In this document: positions 52,187 through 61,407 of the stretch, in pieces
How positions within the stretch are numbered: position 1 is the first letter of the stretch
Layout: each line of letters begins with the position of its first letter
Assembly: GCF_942548115.1 (NCBI RefSeq)
Contig: NZ_OW824151.1
Location: 62,001 to 126,000 of the forward strand
Origin: Aeromicrobium sp. Leaf245
Lineage (GTDB): Bacteria > Actinomycetota > Actinomycetes > Propionibacteriales > Nocardioidaceae
Length of the DNA stretch: 64,000 bases
Reading direction: 5' to 3'
The notes under the pieces: generated by a model
Told to the model about the DNA's origin: nothing
What the model saw: only the letters and a program-made list of their open reading frames with translations
Database searches by the model: none
Position numbers and translations under genes: made by a program

Positions 52187-52465
52187 CTAGATCTCCTCGC
52201 CCCACCGCCCGAGCGCCTCGATCGCGTCGCGCAGGGCGAGTCCGCGCTCGGTCAGCTGGTAGGCCCGGGTGTTGTGCTTGAGGGGCAGGCGCGTCAGGAC
52301 GCCGGCCGCCTCCAGCTCGCGCAGACGTGTCGCGAGGATGTTCGTCGGCGCCTGGAGGTCGCGCTGCAGGTCGCCATAGCGGCGGGGTCCGTCGAGCAGG
52401 GCCTCCACGACCAGCAGGGCCCACCGGGACCCGACGACGCCGAGCGCCGCGGCGAGGTCGCTCAC
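52187..52465 (-). CDS. HxlR-family winged-helix regulator
   Basis: 92 residues, the domain alone: VVGSRWALLVVEALLDGPRR, APTNILATRLRELEAAGVL (recognition helix region) and a C-terminal wing LTERGLALRDAIEAL. Such regulators sense quinones, aldehydes or redox state. GTG 52465 overlaps the VOC gene stop (GTGA), so the pair is one operon. It probably binds the palindrome at 52877. Confidence 0.9.
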   Translation of the reverse strand: MSDLAAALGVVGSRWALLVVEALLDGPRRYGDLQRDLQAPTNILATRLRELEAAGVLTRLPLKHNTRAYQLTERGLALRDAIEALGRWGEEI

Positions 52466-52866
52466 GCCTCGGGATCGGCGTCCGGCTTCATCCAGAACGG
52501 CGAGTAGTGGTAGCCGTCGAGGTCGTCGAACTGGCGCTGGTACATGAACGGGTAGTCGTCGATGTCCCCGATCCGGCCCCCCGCACCGGCGGCACGCTCC
52601 ACGAGCGCGTCGACCTCCTCGCGGCTGCCGAGGTCGAACGAGACGGTGACCTTCGAGGGGGTGTCGGCGCCACCGACCAGCTCCTCGACGCCGCCGACGG
52701 CCGCGTACATCTCGCGGCTGCCGAGCATCACGTACTGCGCGGACCCGATCTCGAAGCACGACACGTTGTGGTCGGACATCTCCTGGTTGAGGGTCCAGCC
52801 GAGGGCGGCGTAGAAGGCCGTCGCACGCTCGACGCTCTCGACCGGGCACGTGATGAAGAGGCTCAT
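52462..52866 (-). CDS. VOC/glyoxalase-fold protein
   Basis: 134 residues, two beta-alpha-beta-beta-beta modules of the vicinal-oxygen-chelate superfamily (FITCPVESVERATAFYAALG, KVTVSFDLGSREEVDALVER, YHYSPFWMKPD). Metal ligands are not all obvious, so resistance, binding or lyase activity cannot be chosen between. ATG 52866 is preferred because the ATG six codons earlier lies inside the operator. It heads the operon with HxlR, typical of inducible self-regulated pairs. Confidence 0.87.
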   Translation of the reverse strand: MSLFITCPVESVERATAFYAALGWTLNQEMSDHNVSCFEIGSAQYVMLGSREMYAAVGGVEELVGGADTPSKVTVSFDLGSREEVDALVERAAGAGGRIGDIDDYPFMYQRQFDDLDGYHYSPFWMKPDADPEA

Positions 52867-52876
52867 GCCGTTTGAT

Positions 52877-52893
52877 ACTTGCAAAATGCAAGT
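52877..52893. promoter_or_regulatory. Perfect palindrome, HxlR operator
   Basis: ACTTGCA-AAA-TGCAAGT, seven-base arms around three A, located 11 bases upstream of the VOC start and overlapping the expected promoter. The symmetry and place fit autoregulation by the HxlR product. Confidence 0.75.
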
Positions 52894-53002
52894 GCGCCGT
52901 CAAGGCCTCCCCCAGCTCGAGGGCCGAGTCGCGGCGGTCGCCGCACGAGACCACCATCGTGACGGTCACCGACAGGGACCCCCACGGGCCGAGGATGACT
53001 CG

Positions 53003-53014
53003 TACGCTGGTCCG
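53003..53014 (+). promoter_or_regulatory. Leaderless -10 box for MmyB-like regulator
   Basis: TACGCT (53003-53008), six bases, then ATG 53015; no ribosome site. Confidence 0.55.
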
Positions 53015-53926
53015 ATGACCACCGACGGCCGTCCCGCCGACCCCCGGGAGGAGCTCCGCGCCCAGATCCGCGAGTTCCTCTCGACGCGACGTGCCCGCAT
53101 CACCCCCGCGCAGGCGGGCCTGCCCGCCTTCGGGGGCGAGCGTCGCCGCGTGGCCGGCCTGCGTCGCGAGGAGGTCGCCGTGCTGGCCGGCGTCTCGCCG
53201 CAGTACTACATCCGCTTCGAGCGCGGCGACGCCACCGGCGTCTCCGACAGCATCATAGACGGCGTGGCCCACGCGCTGCAGCTCGATGCAGCCGAGCGCG
53301 CCCACCTGCTCGACCTGCTGCGCGCGGCGAGTGCACCCCGGCGCGCGGCCGCACGCCGGAAACCCTCCGGCCCCGTGCAGGTGCGCCCCGCGATCCAACG
53401 CCTCCTGGACTCCATGAGCGACTCGCCCGCGATGGTGATGAACGGTCGCCTTGACGTCCTCGCCGCCAATGCCGCCGGACGGGCACTGTTCTCGCCCGTG
53501 TACGACTACGACGGCGAGATCCCCAACACCGCGCTGTACGTGTTCCTCGGGCCCGACGCCCGTCGCTACTTCCGCGACTGGGAGAAGGTCGCGAGCGACA
53601 CCGTCTCGATCCTGCGCGCGGAGGCGGGCCGCGACCCGCACGACCGTGACGTCTCGGACCTGGTGGGGCGATTGTCGACCTGCAGCGACGAGTTCCGCGT
53701 CCGGTGGGCCGCACACGACGTGATGATCCATTCCCACGGCGTGAAGCGGTTCCACCACCCGATCGTCGGCGACCTCGACCTGCCCTTCGAGACGCTCCCC
53801 CTCGGCGACTCCGTGACGTCCGTGGTGGCCTACACCGCCGAGCCCGGCTCGCCGTCGCACGACGCCGTGGCACTCCTCTCCAGCTGGACCGCGGACGAGA
53901 CCGACAAGGTCACTCGGCGGTCCTGA
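53015..53926 (+). CDS. XRE regulator with MmyB-like ligand-binding domain
   Basis: 303 residues. The N-terminal HTH (RVAGLRREEVAVLAGVSPQY then YIRFERGD) and the C-terminal MmyB-type PAS-like domain (SPAMVMNGRLDVLAANAAGR, IPNTALYVFLGPDARRYF, WAAHDVMIHSHGVKRFHHP) are typical of actinobacterial regulators that bind fatty acid- or redox-type ligands and control neighbouring reductases. It lies 137 bases ahead of three redox genes on the same strand, its likely targets. Confidence 0.9.
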   Translation: MTTDGRPADPREELRAQIREFLSTRRARITPAQAGLPAFGGERRRVAGLRREEVAVLAGVSPQYYIRFERGDATGVSDSIIDGVAHALQLDAAERAHLLDLLRAASAPRRAAARRKPSGPVQVRPAIQRLLDSMSDSPAMVMNGRLDVLAANAAGRALFSPVYDYDGEIPNTALYVFLGPDARRYFRDWEKVASDTVSILRAEAGRDPHDRDVSDLVGRLSTCSDEFRVRWAAHDVMIHSHGVKRFHHPIVGDLDLPFETLPLGDSVTSVVAYTAEPGSPSHDAVALLSSWTADETDKVTRRS

Positions 53927-54063
53927 GACGAGCACCGCCGTCCGCGCACGAGGGAGTCACCGGCGGTGACCCTCACGAGCGGGACTGCCGCGCTGCGGAT
54001 GACGGTGGTGTCGTGGTCACTGCGGCCGATCGGTCGGCCTGACCTCCCAGAAGGACCAGCACC

Positions 54064-54813
54064 ATGACCTCTGTCCTCGGCATCATCGGCACCGGCGCGA
54101 TCGGCGGAACTCTCGCCCGCCTCGCCATCGCTGCCGGCATCGACGTCGTCCTCGCCAACTCCCGCGGTCCCGAGACACTCACCGAGCTCGTGGAGCAGCT
54201 CGGTCCAGGAGCCCGGGCGGCGACCGTCGCCGATGTCGCTCACGACGCCGATGTCGTGGTCGCGGCGATCCCGCTGAATGCCCATACGGACCTGCCCACT
54301 GACGCGCTCGCCGGCAAGGTTGTCCTCGACACCACCAACTACTACCCCCAGCGCGACGGCCGGATCGAGGCGCTCGCCGACGGCTCCTCGACCGCGAGCG
54401 AGCTCGTGCAGTCCCACCTCGCGCACTCCCACGTGGTCAAGGCGTTCAACAACATCACCTTCGCGAGCCTGGGCAACGGCGCGCGCCCGTCCGGCGACGA
54501 GGACCGCGTGACCCTCCCCATCGCCGGTGAGGACGCAGCGGCCAAGGCGCGTGCCGCCGAGCTGCTCGACACGCTCGGCTACGACGCCCTCGACATCGGC
54601 GGCCTGGCCGACAGCTGGCGCACCGAGCCCGGCACCCCCGCCTACTGCGACCCCTACATGCCCGCCTGGCCCACCGAGAGGCTCACCCTCGACGAGCTCG
54701 TCGCCTGGCTCCTCGCAGCCCCGGTGATCCCGCAGTCCGCCGAGCAGGTCGACGCATTGGTGGCGAGCGCCGTACGCGGCCCCGCTGGCGGCTTCTTCCC
54801 CGACGTCGCCTGA
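54064..54813 (+). CDS. NADPH-dependent F420-reductase-like oxidoreductase
   Basis: 249 residues. An N-terminal Rossmann fold with GIIGTGAIGGTLARLA is followed by the family stretch VVVAAIPLNAHTDLPTDALA, VVLDTTNYYPQRDGRIEAL and VKAFNNITFASLG, as in the F420H2:NADP oxidoreductase/npcG-type family. It may pass hydride between NADP and a flavin-like partner. AAGGA precedes ATG 54064. First of three genes with short gaps (43 and 59 bases). Confidence 0.85.
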   Translation: MTSVLGIIGTGAIGGTLARLAIAAGIDVVLANSRGPETLTELVEQLGPGARAATVADVAHDADVVVAAIPLNAHTDLPTDALAGKVVLDTTNYYPQRDGRIEALADGSSTASELVQSHLAHSHVVKAFNNITFASLGNGARPSGDEDRVTLPIAGEDAAAKARAAELLDTLGYDALDIGGLADSWRTEPGTPAYCDPYMPAWPTERLTLDELVAWLLAAPVIPQSAEQVDALVASAVRGPAGGFFPDVA

Positions 54814-54856
54814 TCCCCCTCTCTCACGACACGAACACCAACACGAAGGACATCCC

Positions 54857-55699
54857 ATGACCGACCAGCAGACTTGGCTCATCACCGGCGCCGGACGCGG
54901 CCTCGGCACCGACATCGCCCGCGCGGCCCTCGCTGCAGGACACGCCGTCGTCGCCACGGCACGCCGCGCCGAGAGCATCACCGAGGCACTCGGCGAGCAC
55001 GACCACCTCCTTGCCGTCGCCCTCGACGTCACCGACCCGCAGGCCTCCGAACGAGCCGTCGCCGCCGCGGTCGAGCGCTTCGGCAGCCTCGACGTGCTCG
55101 TCAACAACGCCGGCAGCTTCCAGGCCGGCTTCTTCGAGGAGATGGCCCCCGAGGCGTTCCGTCTGCAGCTTGAGACCACGCTGTTCGGGCCGACCCACAC
55201 CATCCGCGCCGCTCTGCCACAGATGCGCGCCCAGCGATCGGGGCTGATCGTGACCGTGTCGTCGACCGCGGCGATCGTCGTCAACGGCGTCTTCCAGACC
55301 GCCTACGCCGCGTCGAAGTTCGGGATCGAAGGGTTCATGGAGGCTCTGGCGTCGGAGGTCGCGCCCTTTGGGATCCGCACCCAGACCGTGGTCCCCGGGT
55401 TCTTCCGCACCGAGCTGCTCAGCCCGCAGTCGACCCAGTACGCCGAGCCCTCGATCGAGGACTACGCCGACACCACGCGTGCCACGGTCGAGGCGTGGAA
55501 GGGCATGGACGGCCAGCAGGGCGGCGACCCGGCCAAGCTCGGCCGGGCCATCGTCGACCTGGCGGCCCTCGAGGAGCCCCCCATGCGCTTCATCGCCGGA
55601 GCTGACGCCGTGGCCGCCACCGAGGCCAAGGCACAGACCCTCCTCGACCAGGCCGACGCCCACCGCAAGCTGTCGGCGTCGCTGGGTCACGACGGCTAG
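54857..55699 (+). CDS. Short-chain dehydrogenase/reductase
   Basis: 280 residues. Cofactor motif TGAGRGLG, the Asp after DV in ALDVTDPQ, NNAG (LVNNAGSFQAGFF), Ser in VTVSSTAAIV and YxxxK as YAASK. The typical oxidoreductase of the 'NADP-dependent, regulated by MmyB-type XRE' groups. GGACATCCC precedes ATG. Substrate not predictable. Confidence 0.92.
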   Translation: MTDQQTWLITGAGRGLGTDIARAALAAGHAVVATARRAESITEALGEHDHLLAVALDVTDPQASERAVAAAVERFGSLDVLVNNAGSFQAGFFEEMAPEAFRLQLETTLFGPTHTIRAALPQMRAQRSGLIVTVSSTAAIVVNGVFQTAYAASKFGIEGFMEALASEVAPFGIRTQTVVPGFFRTELLSPQSTQYAEPSIEDYADTTRATVEAWKGMDGQQGGDPAKLGRAIVDLAALEEPPMRFIAGADAVAATEAKAQTLLDQADAHRKLSASLGHDG

Positions 55700-55758
55700 C
55701 CCTCCATTCCGCACCACGCTGGGCATGAGCCCGCACCACCTCCCAGGACGAAGGAACC

Positions 55759-56902
<1,144 letters not shown>

Positions 56903-57154
56903 ATCGGCGGGGTACTTACACAACTCCAAAACGCGCTAACCACGGGCCAGAATTCTGGATCGCCGAGAGTTGTCACACATTTTTTGCCGTTTGACCACAC
57001 ATTTCGCGTTCAATCTGGAATGCCAGACCCGACACCTTCGCGGGTGCGTGTCGCCGAGGTTGTCCTTGCGCGCCGCCAACCGAGCGTGGTGGGCGACGAA
57101 GTGTGGTCTGCCTGAGGGTGGAGCCACGCCGCCAGCCCTACGCTGCGCGACCCT
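56903..57154. other. AT-richer intergenic stretch at the probable island edge
   Basis: No convincing gene. It contains a 12-bp palindrome CCAGAATTCTGG (56949-56960), TCTGG-aatg-CCAGA (57014-57027) and a direct repeat CACACATTT at about 56976 and 56995. These could be regulator or integration sites; no tRNA gene or integrase is seen. Confidence 0.5.
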
Positions 57155-58246
57155 CTAACGCACCACGCGCAGTTGTGGCCGAGGGTCGTCGACCGCGCCA
57201 AGAAGTTGCCGGACGCGTCGGGGCTTCCAACGAAGCTCAGCGGCGAGGGTCCCGGCGGTGACGCCTCGCGCTTCGGCGAGCTCGAACGCCGCACGCAGCA
57301 TTGAAGGAACCTCGCCGTCGTACTCCCGGATAGGGCGTGCGGTCTGAGGGACCTGCGCCAATCGGATGTACCCGCGACGAGCCGTGCTTTCGGAGTAGAT
57401 GCCTAGCTCCTTGCCCCTGAAGATGAGGCTCGTGACGGAGACTCCCCACCGTTCGCTGAGGTTGTACAGAGTCGGGAAGTGGAGACGGCCGGGCAGTTCT
57501 TCACGCAGCTTGACGGCCGGCGTCAGAAATTCAGCCGCGAAGGCATCGGCCTGACGCTCGAGCCAGGTCTCGCCAGAGGGAACCCCGTGGTGCAGAACTA
57601 GGTGTCCGAGTTCGTGCGCCGCGCTGAACCGGTGACGAAGAATGTCGTCGGCCCGATCAGCGGTGAGCACGACCACAGGACGAGGGAACTTCAGTGTCGA
57701 GTAGGCGTCGATACGCGCCACCCCGGCGGGTGTCTGCGGCGCAAGGCAGCAGATGACGCCCCGCGACTCCAGCTGCGCCACGAGGTGCCCGACGGGCTCG
57801 CTACCGAGCTCCCACGAGGCGCGCGTTGCGCGGGCCGCGGCCTCCGGTGTGTAGGTGATGTCCGCGGGACTGTGAGGGTTGGGCAGATCGATCTGCGGGA
57901 ACCGCACATGAGTCTCGAGCGCGTGCGAGAGCTCCCATACCTGTTCAGCAAACGACGTGGCTGCGTTGCGCTGCTTGGCCGTGGTCGCGCGCAGGCTCTC
58001 GAAGTAGGTGTCGCTCGTGTCCAGAGCCTGGAGGGGGCGCCCCGGCTCGAAGAACTCGACGGGTACATCGAGTGCATCGGCCAGCCGGATCAGAGTGTCC
58101 GGGCGCGGGGTCGAGATGCCGGCCTCGTACTGCCCGATGGCGGCGGCCGAGACCCCACTAGCCTCAGCCACCTCCTTCTTGTTCAGCAGGGCGACTTCCC
58201 GGGCCTGCCGGAGGCGCCCGGGCTCGAAGAAGATGCTGTTCGACAT
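57155..58246 (-). CDS. XRE helix-turn-helix fused to ImmA/IrrE zinc metallopeptidase
   Basis: 363 residues. N-terminal HTH (residues about 10-60: LRQAREVALLNKKEVAEASG, VSAAAIGQYEAGISTP), a linker, and an ImmA/IrrE (COG2856) peptidase with HELGH at 211-215 and a third ligand in the ERQADAFAAEF segment (residues 230-240). In ICEBs1, ImmA cleaves its repressor; IrrE/PprI of Deinococcus does the same after DNA damage. Here repressor and protease are one chain, as in many mobile elements and toxin-antitoxin-like pairs. TAGGAGCG precedes ATG 58246; the unknown gene ends eight bases before. Codon use is less GC-rich than in the flanking chromosome. Confidence 0.9.
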   Translation of the reverse strand: MSNSIFFEPGRLRQAREVALLNKKEVAEASGVSAAAIGQYEAGISTPRPDTLIRLADALDVPVEFFEPGRPLQALDTSDTYFESLRATTAKQRNAATSFAEQVWELSHALETHVRFPQIDLPNPHSPADITYTPEAAARATRASWELGSEPVGHLVAQLESRGVICCLAPQTPAGVARIDAYSTLKFPRPVVVLTADRADDILRHRFSAAHELGHLVLHHGVPSGETWLERQADAFAAEFLTPAVKLREELPGRLHFPTLYNLSERWGVSVTSLIFRGKELGIYSESTARRGYIRLAQVPQTARPIREYDGEVPSMLRAAFELAEARGVTAGTLAAELRWKPRRVRQLLGAVDDPRPQLRVVR

Positions 58247-58254
58247 CGCTCCTA

Positions 58255-59034
58255 CTACTTCTGCTCGGAAACTTCTCCGCCGAGCGCGGGCTCCTCCTGG
58301 AGTTCGAGGCGCGGCATCGGACGAGGGGCCGTGTCGAACGTATCGCCCTTGACGGATGCGACGGTTGGGAAGGGGATGGGGGTGTCGAGTAGCGACAGCT
58401 TCTGACTGTCGGTGAAGTCGATGAACCCATCGGCGTCGAACGTTGCGATGCCTACCTGGACAGCCCTCAAGCCGGTGCTCGGGCCACACTGGAACGCCGC
58501 TACAACAAGCACGGACGCGATGGCCTCCACCGATGCCCGTTCCCTCTCCAGCTCCTCCAGCGCAGCCACGACCACCTCGCCTGCGGCATCGCTGTTGTCC
58601 TGATCAGCGTCGAAGAGAGACTGCTGCTCGACTCCAGGCTTGTTGACGCTGGCAAGACGAGCCCGCAGATCCGAGACGCTGGCACGCATTCGGCCGTCGC
58701 GTGTACCGCCCTCGATGACCTTCACCGGCAGGATGGCATAGCCGTCCTTGATGAGGATGGAGTACGGCGCTCCGGGCACTGGCACCACGTGCGCACCCTC
58801 CAGCTCCGACCCGACGCGATCGACGATTTCCTCAGCAAGCGCGAGCCAACAGGTACCTCCGTAGGCATGGTTCGTCTTCAGCTGGGACGCGACTTTCGCT
58901 TCCAAGGAGCGGTTGTGCGCCTCAACACCCGCCGCCACGAATGCGCGCTCGATCTTCGCCGCGTCTCCACCGAAGGCCGTCTCGAGAAAGGATCCCGTGC
59001 TGTTCATCTGCAGTCCGTTCGTCGTCTTCGCCAC
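58255..59034 (-). CDS. Unknown partner gene of the XRE-ImmA protein
   Basis: 259 residues from GTG 59034, soluble, with no recognised domain. Segments include SFLETAFGGDAAKIERAFVA, YGGTCWLALAEEIVDRVGSE, and acidic LLDTPIPFPTVASVKGD at the C-terminus. The start is uncertain: it has an AGG-type site, but the sequence continues in the same frame upstream through a TGA to ATG 59103, which has a strong GAGGAGG site. In a two-gene operon with an XRE-ImmA protein it takes the place usually held by a toxin or an effector; this is inference. Confidence 0.65.
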   Translation of the reverse strand: MAKTTNGLQMNSTGSFLETAFGGDAAKIERAFVAAGVEAHNRSLEAKVASQLKTNHAYGGTCWLALAEEIVDRVGSELEGAHVVPVPGAPYSILIKDGYAILPVKVIEGGTRDGRMRASVSDLRARLASVNKPGVEQQSLFDADQDNSDAAGEVVVAALEELERERASVEAIASVLVVAAFQCGPSTGLRAVQVGIATFDADGFIDFTDSQKLSLLDTPIPFPTVASVKGDTFDTAPRPMPRLELQEEPALGGEVSEQK

Positions 59035-59052
59035 CTGACCTACGACTGTACA

Positions 59053-59103
59053 TCACAACTTCAGTTTTTGGTCCACTTTCGTCACTTTGAGGATGTTCGA
59101 CAT
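59053..59103 (-). pseudogene. 16-codon leader in frame with downstream gene, ended by TGA
   Basis: ATG 59103, preceded by GAGGAGG with seven bases between, reads MSNILKVTKVDQKLKL then TGA (59055-59053). The same frame continues TGT ACA GTC GTA GGT CAG and runs into the 259-residue gene. Either a real leader peptide, a natural nonsense mutation, or a sequencing error; the strong ribosome site says that translation begins here. Confidence 0.6.
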
Positions 59104-59468
59104 AGCGCGACCTCCTCAAAACCCTAACCTTCGACTTCCCAGCATCCAAAGGATCGCCACGGCACCTTCGCTCCCTACCCAACCGAACGGTCCACGCGAC
59201 GCGCCTGCCGCGCCTGACCTCCTCGAACACATCTCCAGGCGGTCGCCCATCTGCCTGGAGAAGATGACCTAGGTCTCGATGATGACCTGGCCGTCTTCAC
59301 GACGGCGGTGTCGCGGAAACGTTTTAGCGCCGAACTTGGCCTCAACCATTCCCGTCATTGCGTGAGGCCGGTGCGCCGTCACCGTGCTGCGTGAGGGCTT
59401 CGGCCACTCCGCGCATGACCGAGGACATCCAGGTCCGAGGCAGCGCCCACGCCCCTGGAGGGCCACAA
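59104..59468. other. Intergenic region with small hairpin
   Basis: Around 365 bases between the divergent unknown gene and the 118-residue gene. TAGGGT on the minus strand (59126-59121) is a possible -10 for the XRE-ImmA operon. A hairpin TCTCCAGGC/GCCTGGAGA lies at 59232-59261. The minus-strand frame ending at 59269 could be a scrap of a lost gene (VEAKFGAKTFPRH...), too short to call. Confidence 0.45.
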
Positions 59469-59825
59469 ATGAAGACAAACGACTGGAGTCAGAACGTCCC
59501 CGATGGGGTCATCCGGTTGAGCGACGTCAAGGCGCGTCGACGCAGGGACGTCCTGCTGATGATGCGGCGCCGGGTCGCCATCACCGCGGCCGAGCACCGG
59601 TCGCACTCCCTCGACGACGCGACCGCCTTGTGGTCGCTGCAGCTGGAGCTCGAGCAGACGATCCAGGACGAGTTCCCGGACCTGCACGAGGAGCAGTTCG
59701 GACTCTGGGCCGTGGAGGAGCTCTCCTACGAGCACCCGCCGGGAGTCCTGACTCCCGGGTGCAGCCTGTGCGAGGCCATCGCGGCGGAGGTGCAGATCAA
59801 CTTGGAGCTGCCCCAGGCAGCCTAA
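59469..59825 (+). CDS. Unknown 118-residue soluble protein
   Basis: 118 residues, helical and acidic, with no recognised family: VPDGVIRLSDVKARRRRDVL, then LWSLQLELEQTIQDEFPDL and SLCEAIAAEVQINLELPQAA. Start chosen at ATG 59469 with GGAGGG seven bases before; two in-frame ATGs upstream lack a site. It is closed by a strong terminator at 59838, so is transcribed by itself. Confidence 0.6.
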   Translation: MKTNDWSQNVPDGVIRLSDVKARRRRDVLLMMRRRVAITAAEHRSHSLDDATALWSLQLELEQTIQDEFPDLHEEQFGLWAVEELSYEHPPGVLTPGCSLCEAIAAEVQINLELPQAA

Positions 59826-59837
59826 GACCGAACGACC

Positions 59838-59873
59838 AAGGGTGGGGTGAGCATTCGTGCTCACCCCACCCTT
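59838..59873. terminator. Perfect 16-bp hairpin with TTCG loop
   Basis: AAGGGTGGGGTGAGCA (59838-59853) and TGCTCACCCCACCCTT (59858-59873) enclose TTCG, a very stable tetraloop. It lies 13 bases after the stop of the 118-residue gene and can also stop antisense transcription. Confidence 0.9.
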
Positions 59874-60028
59874 CTGGCGCTCACTGCGCCCACAGGCGGC
59901 ACCGAGCGAGCCGGTAGTTCGCCCCAACCGTAGACCCACTTGACGGAACCTGTAGAGCTTCCGGCGTCTGCTTGCGGGCACCTCTGGTCGGCTCCTCGCG
60001 AGCTCTGCCCCTCGGCCACGGCTACGGC

Positions 60029-60244
60029 TCAGTTGCGCATCGAGTCGAGTTCGGTGTCGTCCTCGGCAGCGTGCGCGGACCGGTGCTCCCATGGGAACAC
60101 CCAGCGAAACAGGCTCAGGCCGGGCTTGCGGCACCAGCAGTCCTCAGCGCAGCCGCAGCGCATCGCGCCGAGGTGCTCCGCGATCCTGTTGCCGGCTGCA
60201 ATGAGGACGTAGGCCCCGATCAGGACGAGGACCGCGCGTCTCAC
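60029..60244 (-). CDS. Cys-rich micro membrane protein
   Basis: 71 residues: an N-terminal helix (RRAVLVLIGAYVLIAAGN) and a short outside or inside tail with a Cys cluster CGCAEDCWC. Such clusters bind metal or shuttle thiols. GTG 60244 overlaps the stop of the thioredoxin-like gene (GTGA), so the two are translated together. Not recognised as a named family. Confidence 0.65.
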   Translation of the reverse strand: MRRAVLVLIGAYVLIAAGNRIAEHLGAMRCGCAEDCWCRKPGLSLFRWVFPWEHRSAHAAEDDTELDSMRN

Positions 60245-60540
60245 GGCAGCACCGCGATCAGCTGGTCAGTGGTGGGTGTGCCACTGAGCCCTGTCGGTGT
60301 GGTGTAGACCCGGCAGGCGAGCCCCACGTGCTCGGTACCGGACGCGAACGGGTCGATGCCGTCGATGCGGATGCTTGGAGACCCCAAGAACCCCACCGCC
60401 TCTGCCTCCTCCACGGTCTCGACCCGGCGACGCTCCACGATGACGTCCTCGTGATCCGCGGCCCGAAGCGCTTCGGACAGCCGCCCGTCGGCGACCGTCC
60501 AGTTCGGGCATCCATCGAAGTACAACAACTCAACGCGCAT
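60241..60540 (-). CDS. Thioredoxin-fold small protein (alkylmercury-lyase-neighbour type)
   Basis: 99 residues. MRVELLYFDGCPNWTVADGR has the YFDGCPxW start of the small thioredoxin-like proteins found beside mercury and other metal-resistance genes; a second Cys is in GLACRVY. Proline before the third strand is in LGSPSIRIDG. It is not the mer lyase itself. AGGAGGAGCGTCCG precedes ATG 60540. Partner: the Cys-rich membrane protein just downstream. Confidence 0.8.
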   Translation of the reverse strand: MRVELLYFDGCPNWTVADGRLSEALRAADHEDVIVERRRVETVEEAEAVGFLGSPSIRIDGIDPFASGTEHVGLACRVYTTPTGLSGTPTTDQLIAVLP

Positions 60541-60735
60541 CGGACGCTCCTCCTGGCCGGCGGGTTCGCTTCCTACTGTGCCACCGCCGTCACCAGTAGA
60601 CGCCCCGATCGCGTCCAGGCAGTCGCCGTGGACGCGGTGATGTCTGGGCTGTCGGCGTGGTCCGCAGCGCCAGGTCCGCGTCCTTGCCGGGTGCATGCTC
60701 GGCGCGGCCCATCTCATGCGCGGTCGTCGTGGTGT

Positions 60736-61407
60736 CTACCGCGTGATGGCTGCTGTGGCGGCACCGTTGCGGCGTGCCAGGACCGCGGCGACCGGGTAGC
60801 CGGTGGCCAGGCCGAGAACGATGCCGATCTGCATGAGGAACCAGAACGACCCCTCCGAAGCGGGGGGCATGTACTCGTTGAAGTGCAGCAGCAGCATCCA
60901 GCCGGCCATGCCGATGTCGAACGCCAGCACGGTCAGCACCGCTGCGCCTGCTGCGGCGCCGACGCTCAACCCTGTCGCGGCGGTTCGCTCGAACGTGAAC
61001 AGCAGCACGATGGCCAGTGCCCCGATGACCAGCAGCATGACCCACAGGTCGATGCCCGCGATGGTCAGGCCCGAGGCCAGGACCAGGGGCACTCCGACGA
61101 GGTGCGCAACGGCGCTGGCCGCCCCGCCGGGCAGGCTGACGCTCGCCGCCGACGCTGCGGAGTCGCGGTCGACGTGGCCGGTGCGGGCAGGAGCTCGACC
61201 GCTCTTGAAGTACAGCCATAGTGCTGCGGGTCCGAGGTAGAGACCAGAGCACACCCAGACGACCTCGGTGGCGACGGTGCGGTGCCGGCGTCCACGGCCG
61301 TAGATGTCGATGGCGATGAGAGCTGCGCTGAGCACCGCAAGGGCGATGAACGCCCAGGCGATGGGTGTGAGCCAGTCCGGGACGTTGTTGGTCATGTTCA
61401 TATTCAT
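60736..61407 (-). CDS. DUF4396 membrane protein
   Basis: 223 residues, about five or six helices, matching DUF4396 with its SGAASAVAHLVGVPLVLASG and GMAGWMLLLHFNEYMP blocks. The N-terminal MNMNMTNNVPDWLTP is the usual start. Role unknown; homologues occur near copper and other metal genes in islands. ATG 61407 overlaps the previous stop (ATGA) and has GAAGGA upstream. Confidence 0.8.
   Translation of the reverse strand: MNMNMTNNVPDWLTPIAWAFIALAVLSAALIAIDIYGRGRRHRTVATEVVWVCSGLYLGPAALWLYFKSGRAPARTGHVDRDSAASAASVSLPGGAASAVAHLVGVPLVLASGLTIAGIDLWVMLLVIGALAIVLLFTFERTAATGLSVGAAAGAAVLTVLAFDIGMAGWMLLLHFNEYMPPASEGSFWFLMQIGIVLGLATGYPVAAVLARRNGAATAAITR

Noticed and set aside
56903..57154. tRNA gene as integration target at the island edge
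   Set aside because: No cloverleaf, TTC-loop sequence or CCA end could be found.
59053..59055. TGA as a selenocysteine codon
   Set aside because: No stem-loop of SECIS type is evident right after it, and the protein is not a known selenoprotein family.
59269..59355. 28-residue minus-strand frame (VEAKFGAKTF...)
   Set aside because: No ribosome site and too short; perhaps the scrap of a lost gene.
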